Below, piece by piece: positions 1 to 10,455 of a DNA stretch of 64,000 bases. Source of the stretch: Nilaparvata lugens (lineage: Eukaryota > Arthropoda > Insecta > Hemiptera > Delphacidae); assembly GCF_014356525.2 (NCBI RefSeq), contig NC_052518.1, forward strand, positions 103,164,767 through 103,228,766, read 5' to 3'. Under the pieces are notes generated by a model. That model was given only the letters and a program-made list of their open reading frames with translations, was not told where the DNA came from and made no database searches. Both the position numbers and the translations under genes were made by a program. The stretch's first letter is position 1. Each line of letters begins with the position of its first letter.

Positions 1-74
1 AGCGTTCCCAAATCATGCTCAGGAGCATCTGTCATGTGTTTTATAAAATCTGTCCAAAATGATCAAAACAGTTA

Positions 75-1139
75 GGACCAGTTTCCGAGCTCGGGATTCA
101 GCTAAGTTCTAAACTTTGACTGGCTTCAAACTCTGGAGTCAGAAAATTGGCTTTCCGAGTCAGAGCGTTAACGTAGTTGAGGACTTAAATAGACCCTGGA
201 GTTTATAATTTCGCTTTCTGAGTGAAGGGCTTATAAGTGTAGGACTTGAATTAGATTCTCGCCTCTTTCCGAGTTAAGGATTTAACAAAAATCGTCAAGA
301 CCAGGACTTGAAACAGCGTGATTTTAAACCCTCGACTGGGGTAGGGTTTAAATTTAAGTTCTAGACTTGACTGAGCAAACACAATTCAGTTATTGTTTTG
401 GATTAGATGAAACGCCAAATAGATGTCATGGAATACCTAAATTATTTGGATTAGTCCATCTAAATTCATAATTTATAGTTTGCAAGTTCATTTTGCAATA
501 AAATTGTATCAGAATTATGCGTAATAAACTAACCTTATTTTACGAATGTTACATAACCTAAAAATGTGCAAGAAAAATAATACAAGGATTGGCTTGGAAT
601 TTATATTCCAATCTCAATGTTATTAATCAATGTGATATTCAACATATTAATATAACAATAATAAATTATTATTCCAGTTTTTTTTTTCAAAACAAATACG
701 TTTTCAAACTCAAAAGCCTAATGAAATTTTTATTCCAAAATCACTGGTTAGGATCATTGATCAATAATAGCATAACGTAAAATTAAATGTTTATTCATTC
801 ATCTTTCAAAAGGTTAGGTTTTGCTTTGAATAGGCCTACAAAGAAATCGAAACGTATTTTTACAATATAGTTTGGAGAGCATGCTCATTTGAATTATCCC
901 GCTGCAATCAGCTGTTTTCGTTTTCCTATAATGCCAACAATATAACAGCAAAATATTGTGAATTTCCCTCATGTTTACTACATAAAAGTCCTGGACTCAA
1001 ATAAGTCGAGAACTTGATAGACTCCGGAGTTTAGTAGATGAAATCGTGACTCAGAAAGTCAATTTAGACCCGAGAGCTTATTTTAGTCCTGGACTCTGTA
1101 AGTCCAGAACTTATAGATCCCGAGCTCGGAAACCGCCCC
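75..1139. mobile_element. MITE, GGNCGGTTTCCGAG family, copy 1
   Basis: Inverted termini (GTTTCCGAGCTCGGGAT on the left, its complement on the right) are flanked by TTA at 72-74 and 1140-1142. Reversed and shorter relatives lie at 40845-41943 and 62445-62796. The TTA target duplication suggests a PIF/Harbinger-type non-autonomous element of about 1,065 bp. I see no transposase. Confidence 0.85.
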
Positions 1140-1283
1140 TTAATGAAATTTGTTTAAAATTATCACTTTCATAAAATCTATAACTAATGTTTTTTGGAAT
1201 TATATAATAACATTATAGTAATATAAGGGTTAACAATATTGACCATGAGAGTTTGTTCTCGAAAAAGAGAGACTGGTATCTAA

Positions 1284-2099
1284 AGGTGCGTACAGATATA
1301 CGCGCCCCGCACTCGCTCCGATCATGAACGTTACGCGAGATGCTACGCAAGGGGTTCGCTAGAGGTTCGAATTATGTTCGAAGGATGATCACGCGCTTGT
1401 CGTATTGATGACTTCCCTACATCCTAATCTCACAAAATGTGAGACGTTCAATCCAGCTGATCGGGTGACAAAACTCTTAGACCAGTTATAGAATAGACAC
1501 GGCCCATTGTATATTCATATTGAAAGTCGATGAAGCCAACATCTACTGCCATATCACCATATCGTGACGTCAGCATCGGATAGAAGACAATGTAAACAAA
1601 CTCTGCAGAAAAGTTTTCTATCCGATGCTGACGTCACGATATGGTGATATGGCAGTAGATGTTGGCTTCAGAGGCTAGACTTCCCAGCGTGTCTATTCTA
1701 TAACTGGTCTAAGACAAAACTAAATAAAATATTCTGACCAGGGGATTGCTGGGTAGCCTAATAATACATAATGTTATTTAATTATGTTTATATAATAAAT
1801 TGATGATAATTATTATGTTTGTTGCATTTATGATGTTTTATTACAAAAAAGGTAATGTCTGTCAATGTTTTGAAATGTGAAAGGCTTGGTTGGGAGTTCG
1901 GCGTCTTCCTTCTAAATTCTAATGTGCTGGTAACTGTTATTAAAATTATTTTTATAATTTTGTATTATTTAATAATTAATTATTAATTTTGAACAATTTT
2001 AAATGCTAACACATGAATCGTAACCATTAACAAACATTACAAACAAATCTGCTCGAGTGACGTTCGATTGTGGAGCAGAGCGAAAGTCTGTACGCACCT
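1284..2099. mobile_element. MITE, AGGTGCGTACAGA family, copy 1, with nested insertion
   Basis: The termini are AGGTGCGTACAGATATACGC and, inverted, AGGTGCGTACAGACTTTCGC. Flanks are TAA/TTA, so the target duplication is imperfect. A 238-bp hAT-like MITE sits inside (1476-1713). The copy at 23360-24040, in reverse orientation, lacks that insertion. Confidence 0.85.
1476..1713. mobile_element. hAT-like MITE, CTTAGACCAGTTA family, copy 1
   Basis: The inverted termini are CTTAGACCAGTTATAGAATA and its complement. An 8-bp direct repeat ACAAAACT lies at 1468-1475 and 1714-1721. The interior is almost fully palindromic (CCGATGCTGACGTCACGATA and its complement). Eight-bp duplications are characteristic of hAT transposons. 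Confidence 0.9.
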
Positions 2100-2143
2100 T
2101 TAGATGTAGATTATGCGGGAGGCCTTCAGGAGGATAGATAGAT

Positions 2144-2537
2144 ATTATTTATTATTAATTGTCACAAGATTCGCCTCTTTGTTTACACAAATTATTATTT
2201 CATATATAAACTGTATTTAGAAATTGAATTGAACAATTATCCTTATTAAGGCCGGAGATAGGACTATAGGTCCTCTCTGTCAAACAACCTTAAATTGTGT
2301 GACAAACTGAAAAAGAAAGAAGATGGAGGATTAATTATTTATTATTAATTGTCACAAGATTCGCCTCTTTGTTTACACAAATTATTATTCCATATATAAA
2401 TAATAACTTTATTTAGAAATTGAATTGAACTATTTTCTTTATTAAGGCCGGAGATAGGACTATAGGTCCTCTTACTCACACAACCTTGAATTGTGTGACA
2501 AACTGAAAAAGAAAGAAGGTGGAGGATTAATGTGAGA
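2144..2537. repeat. ~190-bp tandem duplication upstream of exon 2585
   Basis: GTCACAAGATTCGCCTCTTT occurs at 2161 and 2351, and GGCCGGAGATAGGACTATAG occurs in both units. Copy 2 stops about 50 bp before the splice acceptor of exon 2585-2710. This segment may be an old retroelement 3' end. Confidence 0.85.
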
Positions 2538-2584
2538 AGTATTATTTTATTATCAGGTTTTAATTTATTTAAATTAATTTGCAG

Positions 2585-2710
2585 ACTACTTGAGGAAAGC
2601 TGCGCCCTTTCCATCTCCTGGCTATGATGACCTAGAGAACTCTCATATTATTCCAAGACCCGAACATTATAGAATTACTCCGTCGCCCGGTGGACTGGCT
2701 GACAGATATG
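2585..2710 (+). CDS. p120ctn: p120-catenin exon, N-terminal region (first exon visible)
   Basis: This is the most upstream exon I can place for the p120/delta-catenin gene. The acceptor is a T-rich tract ending TTTGCAG and the donor is ATATG/GTGAGC. It enters after one base of a codon and leaves after one base (phase 1 to phase 1), so it is 42 codons long. It encodes a Pro- and Tyr-rich, presumably disordered segment (KAAPFPSPGYDDLEN, then PRPEHYRITPSPGG) without armadillo repeats. This suits the regulatory N-terminal part of p120-family proteins, which is phosphorylated on Tyr/Ser. Earlier exons, including the start codon, must lie upstream of the window. Assignment to this gene rests on correct splice phase and order rather than on a recognised domain. 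A roughly 190-bp tandem repeat lies immediately upstream of the acceptor. Confidence 0.72.
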
Positions 2711-3684
2711 GTGAGCAATCATTCATTCTATTTATTCATTATGTTCTATTTATTCATTATTATCTATTCATTCAAATTCAAATATTTGCCATAAAATTAT
2801 ACAGATTGATAAAAAAAATATTCCAACTTACAAAATGGCACTACCGGCAAAGAAAACTTGTGCGCCGGCAGTGAGTTGGAACAACTAGGTACAGCAAACA
2901 TGTCAGTAGAAAGAAAAAGAGCTTATTCAAACCACTAGAATAAATAAAGTTACGGAAACCAGGTCACATCTCAATACTTACAAACGATAAGACTAAGTAA
3001 CAAAAATTTCAAGAAAATGACAAACTCAAAAAGACCAATACAAGGAAGCCATGACAAATATTTTTTTTAAATTTATAACACAAGAATGAAACACTCCATT
3101 ATAATGGATATAGATAATTTAAAATGAACATTTATCCTAATCTAATCCAGTATAAGATCCATTATGGATTTTGTAATTCTATTAATAATGAATTCAGTTG
3201 GGGACTTTATTTATAAACAAGTAACACTGATATTCAAACTGACGTCTACATACACTTAAGCTGGTAAAGTCAATATCAAATTGTAATGGATTGGAGAGAC
3301 GCAAATTATATGGATCATTCCTTGAGTTGAACATTTATTATGTATTTATTCAGATACAGTATTGGAGAGCGTCATGGAGTCCCGATTATTGTCCTCACAG
3401 CAAATTAATCTCTCTTGTAATTATATTCTTCGAATGGATGAAACAACTCTATCGTAATATTATGCTCCCTAAAGGATTTGAAACCTGTTCGGCCTCGAAA
3501 TTATTCAATTTTATTTTAGAAGTATTTTTGATGTCTCAGTTTGAATATAAAAGACTTTATATAATAAGACTTTGAGAAGCCTTTCCTGATTAATTTATAC
3601 TTAACAATTTTTATCATTATTTTATTTGACAGTTGAAGCGTTCAACTATTATTTCGGTAAACAATGTATCTCATTTCTTAATTG
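2711..3684. other. Intron stretch without recognised elements
   Basis: This AT-rich intron follows exon 2585-2710. The short open readings in it show no family features and no splice-site support. I recognise nothing definite here. Confidence 0.5.
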
Positions 3685-3850
3685 CCGGCCGGGTTGGTCT
3701 AGTGGTAAGGAGCGTTTCAAACTTCGGTACGCTAACACCGCCTGGTTCGTGGGTTCGAATCCCGCCGATAACATGGACGTTTGATCATCTGATCAATCAC
3801 CCACGCACAAGCAAAATGCTCATTTGGGCATCATCCATAATAAAACAAAT
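3685..3850 (+). mobile_element. tRNA-derived SINE
   Basis: The head has Pol III promoter boxes: box A TGGTCTAGTGGTAAGGAG and box B GGTTCGAATCC, spaced as in a tRNA. A non-tRNA body with CATGGACGTTTGATCATCTG and an A-rich end follows. The body matches the tail at 4350-4475. It does not fold as an intact tRNA because no acceptor stem continues after box B. Confidence 0.75.
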
Positions 3851-3904
3851 TAATGTTAATTGAAGAATGTAGGAATTTTATAATATTAAAATCGATATTC
3901 CAAC

Positions 3905-4475
3905 AAAACGGTGGTCGAGTGAACTTAGAGGTTTTAAAACCACAGTCTGCTATAGTGAAGTCCACGTTATAATGGCAGTGTTTAATTAGCATTGGTATTG
4001 CTATCCTTGTCTATCATTCAACAAAGCGGATAGTAGCGCTTTCTCGATTTGCCCTGTTGCCAGATCGTCTTTTAACAATGTAGAATTAAGAATTTATTAA
4101 CAAAATATTGCATCTTAATTATCAAAATTCATTATGGAATAATTGAAAAATATAATTTCTTGCTTGTTAAAATATAATTGATTATTTTAAACGAGGATGA
4201 ACAGTTAATATCACATTAATAAACCTGTATCACCTACCGTCTATAGAAGGCATTGACAAGACAGAGGATCGGTAACGTTGCTCTGTTATCTTTCTTCACT
4301 GCCATTATAACGTGGACCTCACTATAGCACTACTTGGATGTAGGTTCGAATCCCGCTGGTAGGCATGCACGTTTGATCTTCTCATCAACTGCCCATGCAT
4401 TCATTTCATTACTCATGGCACAAGCAGAAGCTTATGTGGGAATCATCTGCTATGAAATAAATGAAAAATAAATCG
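3905..4475 (+). mobile_element. Second tRNA-derived SINE, split by a MITE
   Basis: Box-A-like GTGGTCGAGTGAACTTAGAG lies at 3911. Box B AGGTTCGAATCCCGC and a tail related to the SINE at 3685 lie at about 4341-4475. Between them lies the MITE at 3953-4324. Removing the MITE and one TA brings the boxes to tRNA spacing. Confidence 0.72.
3953..4324. mobile_element. TA-flanked MITE, TAGTGAGGTCCACG family, copy 1
   Basis: The inverted termini TAGTGAAGTCCACGTTATAA and CACTGCCATTATAACGTGG...CACTA are flanked by TA at 3951-3952 and 4325-4326. A TA duplication and 28-bp termini fit a Tc1/mariner-type MITE. Relatives are at 6665-6878 and about 20350-20907, with a truncated end at 42249. Confidence 0.87.
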
Positions 4476-4539
4476 ATGACTAAAAATAAGTCTCGATCTC
4501 TTTCCAGTTTTTAAGTGAGTCTGAGTCTGTCATGAGATT

Positions 4540-4680
4540 CAAAGTGAAAGTACACAGCAACAGACGGACCCCTGCAGGCAGACGGAGAAAAAATCAACGT
4601 CTGCATGCAGATGTGAGCAGACATACACAGACAGACGTCCGTCTATATGCGCCTCCGTCTGTTATTGTGTTCGTTCGCCT
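4540..4680. repeat. CAGACGGA inverted and direct short repeats
   Basis: Repeated CAGACGG/CCGTCTG words occur in both orientations (CAACAGACGGACC, GGCAGACGGAG, CAGACGTCCGTCTA, CCTCCGTCTGTTA). They form a small foldback. No family is recognised. Confidence 0.5.
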
Positions 4681-4823
4681 TGATAAGCAAATTTGTTCTA
4701 TCATATGTATGTCAAATAAATACGAAATTATACCTATTATAAATTATACATATTATGGTTCAAAAAATCAATCCTTTAACACCCATAGTATATCTTGGAA
4801 ATTTTATTACCCTTCAAATTTAA

Positions 4824-5281
4824 CCTTCCGGCAGTCGCGCTGTTGTAAAAAGTACAACAGCGTCAGTTGCTGCACAAACTATTAAATGGGGTGGTGTCAG
4901 TGAATGAGTCACCTATGCATTCCAAAACTTTCCCCCCATCACTCAACTGAGTTGCAGTATCAACCGAGCAATGGTTCAGTCTCTAGGTGTCATTTAGTCG
5001 CCACAGTGCATAAGATAGGGAAAGACTGTATACGGTGATTGTAAACGAACCAATAACACAGAATTAATGGCTTTGCTTGATGTACTTTATTGGGCTATGA
5101 AATGGTAATCATCCCAATTTCATAGGCGTAAAATAATCCAAGAATGTGGAAAAAGTAAATATACAATTAATTAATGTGTTTTGACAGTAAACAGAGTACG
5201 TAACACTTGGAAAATTGGATGTTGTAAAAAATACAACACGCGACTGCTCGTGTGATTGAGTAGGGCGCGACTGTTGGAAGG
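4824..5281. mobile_element. piggyBac-like MITE, CCTTCC family, copy 1
   Basis: The termini CCTTCCGGCAGTCGCGC and, inverted, CCTTCCAACAGTCGCGC are flanked by TTAA (4820-4823) and TCAA (5282-5285). Subterminal palindromes GTTGTAAAAAGTACAAC and GTTGTAAAAAATACAAC lie just inside the ends. It ends 35 bp before exon 5317-5376. Confidence 0.85.
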
Positions 5282-5316
5282 TCAAGTTTATTCAACTTGT
5301 AACTTTTTATTTGCAG

Positions 5317-5376
5317 ACCAACTTAGTAACACTTGGAATATGGATGATTCTGGTGAGGCATCTCAAATCCCACATG
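5317..5376 (+). CDS. p120ctn: p120-catenin small 60-nt exon
   Basis: This is a 60-nt exon with acceptor TTATTTGCAG and donor CACATG/GTGAGTG. It starts and ends in phase 1. Read in the frame of the exon at 2585-2710, it gives 20 codons (DQLSNTWNMDDSGEASQIPH) plus the first base of a Gly codon. It has no recognised domain. It lies between the N-terminal exon and the armadillo exons. Because its length is a multiple of three and both junctions share a phase, it could be skipped without a frameshift, as happens with alternative exons of vertebrate CTNND1. It begins 35 bp after the end of a piggyBac-like MITE. It is too short for an ordinary ORF scan, and its support is splice-site quality plus frame continuity on both sides. 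Confidence 0.68.
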
Positions 5377-5885
5377 GTGAGTGTTTCTCTATCTTTACAA
5401 CATTTTAGTATGTGTAAGAATTTACGAATTTTCTTAGATACATTTCCTATGTTCTGATTATTAGTTAATGTTTTTAGTCCCATTCTCCTACGCGCAGCTT
5501 CCTAGACATTCATAATGCTGAGCATTATTGAGTTGATCTAATGTAAAGCTATTTTTATTTTTCAACATATAGGATAATTGCTACGAGTTTTTTATGATTT
5601 GTAATTAATCTGTCATTTTAATTTGACACTCAAAAGAAAATATTTTGCTTGTTCGTTTATCATTTGGTATGAATATTCTTCCCACACCAAACTTTTATCA
5701 ATTTTTTATATGATAGGCTACAGCTGACTTTTAATATACATGAATAGTTTGCTATTTCTTGTTTTATCTTGTTCCATCACAAGGGTTCAATTTTGTTAAT
5801 TATTAAAGCCTTTATCTCATTCCAAATATTGGTCATTTCTATTACAATCTAACTAACAAAATTCAACACTTGTGATTAAACATTA
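5377..5885. other. Intron stretch, nothing recognised
   Basis: AT-rich intron sequence between the donor after 5376 and the mariner-like element. No coding or repeat signal was identified by eye. Confidence 0.5.
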
Positions 5886-6600
5886 TATAGGGTGATTATA
5901 AAAGGACTTTACAACTTTGATAGCACATAAATTATTTATTGAAATTACAGAATTGAGAAAGGAGTCATTTTGTTACAAAACACTTCAAGTTTAAGGTGTG
6001 GGTGTTATTTTGGTTGGATGTGACATCCGTTGGTAATGCGACATACATCCCACCGATAATCGATTTCTTGCCACACTCGTACCAGCATATCAGGCGTAAC
6101 TTGTCCAACCGCAGCGATCCGAATGTGATCCGATTTCAGAGGTCATTAAGATTGTCTGGTAGACACGGTATATAAACCTTATCCTTAATGAAACCCCACA
6201 GGAAGAAATCCATTGGTGTTAAATCAATTGGTGAGCGAGGTGGCCATGCAATTGGCCCTGCATGGTAAATCCAGAAAAGTTGAAAGCGCATGTCTAGGAA
6301 ATCCTGGACTTCTCCGTGGAAATGAGCTGGTGCACCGTCATGCTGAACAAGATGCACAGGTGTCCTTCAACTTTTACTGGTCTCTACCTGACAATCTTGA
6401 TGACTTGGGATTTTCTAGACATGCGCTTTCAACTTTGCTTGATTTACCATGCAGGGCCAATTGCATGGCCACCTCGCTCACCAATTGATTTAACACCAAT
6501 GGATTTCTTCCTGTTGGGTTTCATCAAGGATAAGGTTTGTATACCGTCTCTACCAGACAATCTTAATGACCTCTAAAATCGGATCACATTCGGATCGCTG
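5886..6600 (-). mobile_element. Mariner-like transposase remnant, foldback arrangement
   Basis: On the - strand, 6357 down to about 6027 reads HDGAPAHFHGEVQDFLDM, PIAWPPRSPIDLTPMDFFLW and then QEIDYRWDVCRITNGCHI. This is the C-terminal third of an IS630/Tc1-mariner DD(E/D)-type transposase, with the last Asp region altered. A second copy of the same segment runs on the + strand (about 6375-6576), making an inverted repeat. Frameshifts and missing N-terminal parts show it is dead. Confidence 0.8.
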
Positions 6601-6960
6601 TTCACTGCCGCGAGCCAATCAGAAGACCAGGATTGGAACTTCTTAAGGTCACGTGACGAGTCTATAGTGAGGTCCACGTTATAATGGCAGTGGATAAAGA
6701 TAGAAGAATAGCGATACCGATTCTCTGCATCAATTAATTATATTTCTACACTGTCAAAACATAATTTGCATCGTTGTGGACCTAGAAAAGGATTGTACCA
6801 CCGGCTTTGTGGAATGATAGACAAGGATAGCAAAACCAAAGTTGATCAAATACTGTCATTATAACGTGGACCTCACTATAGTATTTGTGCCATATAAAAA
6901 GCATTGGTTGGATAGGCGTTTGATTGACAGTTCTATTCTGTATCTATTCTGTGGTAAAGT
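6601..6960. repeat. Dispersed repeat related to the 25-kb duplication, split by a MITE
   Basis: GAGCCAATCAGAAGACCAGG and AAAAAGCATTGGTTGGATAG flank the MITE at 6665-6878. Both sequences are contiguous in the copies at about 25098-25260 and 25674-25836. Confidence 0.8.
6665..6878. mobile_element. TA-flanked MITE, TAGTGAGGTCCACG family, copy 2
   Basis: The termini TAGTGAGGTCCACGTTATAA and the matching inverted end are flanked by TA at 6663-6664 and 6879-6880. It is inserted in a dispersed repeat, and two uninterrupted relatives at about 25.16 and 25.74 kb are available for comparison. Confidence 0.88.
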
Positions 6961-7321
6961 CATTTTATAATCTCTCTGTATATCAAGAAATAGCAATCTA
7001 TGGTAACTACTGAATATTAAAAGTCAGGTGTTTTTATCATATGATATTTTTGCATTCATACAGTTTAGTAGCAGCATTCAAACTTACTTATGTAAGTATT
7101 TAAGCTTACTAGTTCTTAAATTACTGTATTACTCGTTCAAGTTTCTTTTTGCTTTCATACAATTTAGTAGCAGCATTCAAACTTACTTACTTATGTAAGT
7201 ATTTAAACTTATTTGTTTTTAAATTCCTGTATTACTCGTTTAAGTTTCTTTTGTATTTTTTGTCTCATTTATGTTTTGTTTGTAGTTGATTTTTGATTTT
7301 ACTTTCCATTATGGTGTATAG

Positions 7322-7459
7322 GTGGTGATTGTAAAGTAGTTTATGGCTATAGTCCTTACAGTCATAGTGCTTATGACACAAATGGTGGTGACCCCCGGAC
7401 TTATGAAGATAACGACCAGAGAAGGCAGGAGGCATCGCCATCAGTTGATGATCAAAGGG
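7322..7459 (+). CDS. p120ctn: p120-catenin exon before the armadillo domain
   Basis: This is a 138-nt exon with acceptor GTGTATAG and donor AAAGGG/GTAATT, phase 1 on both sides. It adds 46 codons rich in Tyr, Asp and Gly (VVYGYSPYSHSAYDTNGG, then an acidic and basic stretch ending SPSVDDQRG). The segment is low in complexity and probably disordered, a Tyr-rich stretch just before the armadillo repeats. Frame continuity with the exon at 5317 and the armadillo exon at 10456 supports it. Like the two exons before it, it can be skipped without shifting the frame. An open reading of the other frame (7343-7534) is a shadow. No domain can be named. Confidence 0.72.
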
Positions 7460-7497
7460 GTAATTGTTCTGTTATATTTTAATGTTCACGTCAATTG

Positions 7498-8540
7498 GAT
7501 GATATCAAAATACAATTTAATACAATTATATTAAAAGGCAAATCAATTTAAGAACTAGGATTGAAATTCAATTTAATACAATGATATTACATGGCAAATC
7601 AATTTAAGAACTAGAATTTAAATCCAATTTAATACAATGATAGTACATGGCAAATCAATTTAAGGCTGTTCGATACACCTTTTTATTTTTATTTAAATTG
7701 GATAATCTTTTTCAATAAAATTGTTAATATCATTAACATCTAAAGATCATCAAAACATCTAACATATAAAGATATTGTTAATATCATTATAAGAGTGAGA
7801 AAAAGTGGCAACTGAAATTTTTAAGTGATATAATAAGCGAGTTATGGGCTGTTGAAGTGCTTAACTCTGTTTTCTTTCCACGCTTCTTTCAACTCGCTTA
7901 TTAGACCACTTAAAAATTTCAGTTGCCACTTTTTCTTACTCTTATAATGATCTTAACAATTATATTGAAAAAGATTATTCAATTTGAATAAACGGTTCCG
8001 AATTTTCCATTGGAGATTTTTTAATACATTCAGTATATCATTGGCTTCGTTCTAATATGCGTTTTTTCGCGATTGATGCCAAAATAAACAAGTTATCGAA
8101 TTTACAAAAATTGTTAATTTTTTATTTATGAACGGTATGGGGAATAAAATGTTTTAATTTGGATAGATACATTTTTTGAATTTTTAAGAGATGTTCTAAT
8201 AATATAGTCAAACCCGTCTATGATCTGGAAAGTTAGCACTTTCAACAACCCATAACTCGCTTATTGGACCACTTAAAAATTTCAGTTGCCACTTTTTCTC
8301 ACTCTTATAATGATCTTAACAATTATATTGAAAAAGATTATCCAATTTGAATAATAAAATAGTGTACCGAACAGCCATGAAGAACTAGAATTAAAATTCA
8401 ATGATATTACATGGCAGATCAATTTAAGAACTAGAATTTAAATTCAATTTAATACAATGATATTACATGGTAAATCAATTTAAGAACTAGAATTTAAATC
8501 CAATTCAATTCAATGATATTACATGGGAAATTAATTCAAG
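7498..8540. repeat. 56-bp tandem array, split by an inverted-repeat element
   Basis: Units of about 56 bp (TTACATGGCAAATCAATTTA then AGAACTAGAATTTAAATCC) occur about three times at 7498-7662 and about three more at 8376-8540. The element at 7663-8376 interrupts the array. Confidence 0.8.
7663..8376. mobile_element. Foldback element GGCTGTTCGATACAC inside a tandem array
   Basis: The termini GGCTGTTCGATACAC and, inverted, GGCTGTTCGGTACAC are followed by long complementary segments (AGTGGCAACTGAAATTTTTA at 7806 and its complement twice). The flanks TTAA and TGAA suggest a slightly decayed target duplication. The third internal copy shows partial duplication. The superfamily is uncertain. Confidence 0.75.
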
Positions 8541-9330
8541 AAGTAGAATAATTAACTTGATAATTTGGTGAAATTGGCCAGTTAGATTATTCTAACAAAA
8601 ATATCTAAGAGAATAAGAATAATTCGAAGAATACTTGAGATATTATAATTATCATCAAAATACTTCTAGATTTAAATAAAGTGGAATCAAACAATCATGC
8701 TTCAATCAATAATTGAGGAAATAAATAATATATACTAAATAATTAGTAATAAATAAGAGCTCCATTTCAAATCAAATACCATTACCATTTCTGATATTTA
8801 AATAACTTTTGTTATAAATAAAGACTAGATGAACTTCATTGTACCTATATTTTATTGCTTCATATCTCTATCATGCTCAATACAACGTTTTTCTTTCGTT
8901 GATTTAAATCAAATCAAATTTATTCTTCAACACTTTACAAAGTTGCATTTTACAGCATAACAGTAAATACAGTAGTAGGCCTATTACAGTATAACATAAA
9001 ATATAAGCATACCATAATAAAGACTATAGTAACGATTATTTTTGTACAATATTTGATAGTAATGAGAAATACCCTTCCATAGGCTATTACCTGTGAGTAA
9101 GGGTGAATCTGGATTAAAATGATTCAAATGAAATTTTTATGAGAAAGTAACAGAAAGATAATAAAGAAAATTGAATTGTATACTACTAAAGTATGAGTTT
9201 TTATTTATGTTGATAAATGAGTTGAGTGTATACTTCTTTGGTAATCAATTTTATGCTACTAATGAAACAAATATTAACATTTTTGTTCTTTTATATCCAC
9301 TGTTGAAAAATGGGTGATTCAAAATCATAG
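8541..9330. other. Intron stretch with probable LINE 3' tail
   Basis: AT-rich. AAATCAAATCAAATTTATTC near 8908 resembles the end of LINE 3' sequences in reverse. Nothing else was recognised. Confidence 0.4.
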
Positions 9331-9337
9331 CTGTCCA

Positions 9338-10360
9338 AGGCTAGCTACTAACGACAGAAAAGTGTGTCGAACATGTTACAACGGACAAGTTAGTCTATGA
9401 ACAAAAAAGACAATGGTTGAGTTCAAAGCCACTGATCAATTTCATCGGGTTTTTTTACGTTCAGTAAAAAAACTTATCACAGATTAGTGATCACTAATTC
9501 GGCTAGTATCTTGACGCCATAATCCGCCATTTTGAAAGAAAGTGTAGCATTATAATACAGCAGTAGTTTTAATTTCTAACAAGATGATGCAGTTATGTGT
9601 CGTGGTCTTGGTGCACTCAAATCTTGGTTAGATTGATACCTTCCATTTTGTGTGTATTCTGTGGCTGAACGGTTGTTCATGAGTCATGACTGACAGATGT
9701 TTCCCCTGTTTTGTTTACAAAATATGATCAACAGGGGAAACATCTGTCAGTCATGCGTGCTAGAATACTCGTAGCGGCTGGTGATCAAATTATTCCTGCC
9801 TCTAGTCCGATGCTCATGGGATACTCCCTGCTCAACAAAACCATTCAAATTCTCCTTCACATAGGTCAGACACTGAAGAACAAAAATCGAGGGAAATGTC
9901 AGTATTTCTAATTCTTTGAAGCTCTCTTTACATTGAGCGCGTTTTGGCAGACCACAAATAAGCCTGATTACCTTTCTTTGAATACGAAATAGTTTTATGC
10001 TATATGCCTTTGACCCCCACAGTACAGCACCATAAGACAGGTGTGACTGAATGTGAGCAAAGTAAACTAGGTACCTTTAGAACATCAACACTGACACAAG
10101 TCCTTAACTTTCTTAATATAAATATTCCTCTATTAAGATACAAAAACGTAACCTCAAAATTTTTGAATCCTTTCACTGATGACACAACTTGTCAGCTAGT
10201 AGAGCAGCGTAGAACAAGTTAACAAAAATTCAAGATACAAAAACCTAACCTCAAATTTGTTCGAAGCCTTTCGCTGATGACACATGTGACGAACATGTGA
10301 GTTTGCACCCTGGAGTTCACACATGTTCAACACACTTGTCCTGTAGTTAGTGACCACCCT
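9338..10360. mobile_element. Possible TIR element containing LINE sequence
   Basis: The left end (CTACTAACGACAGAAAAGTG then GTCGAACATGT) is an imperfect inverted match to the right end (GAACATGT read in complement, CACTAACTACAGGACAAGTG). A LINE fragment lies between. Boundaries are approximate. Confidence 0.45.
9740..10185 (-). mobile_element. LINE reverse-transcriptase C-terminal fragment
   Basis: On the - strand a frame reads LSYGAVLWGSKAYSIKLFRI, QRKVIRLICGLPKRAQCKES and LEILTFPSIFVLQCLTYVKE. This is the typical region after the RT domain in Jockey/CR1-type non-LTR retrotransposons. Both ends are missing and frameshifts are present. Confidence 0.8.
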
Positions 10361-10455
10361 TACAAATAATTTCATTGAAAAATATATTGGTTCACTTTGT
10401 ACCCTGTGTTGAATTATTGTGGCTATATGTTATTCTATTCAATTTCTATTTACAG

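Noticed and set aside
3690..3775. Candidate tRNA gene
   Set aside because: The boxes are good, but there is no closing acceptor stem and the tail is shared with another copy at 4.35-4.47 kb, so SINE is the better call.
4532..4885. 117-codon frame
   Set aside because: It runs through a short-repeat foldback and into a piggyBac-like MITE, with no family features.
6213..6576. Two + strand frames with transposase-like words
   Set aside because: They are not host genes; they are part of the inverted mariner-like remnant.
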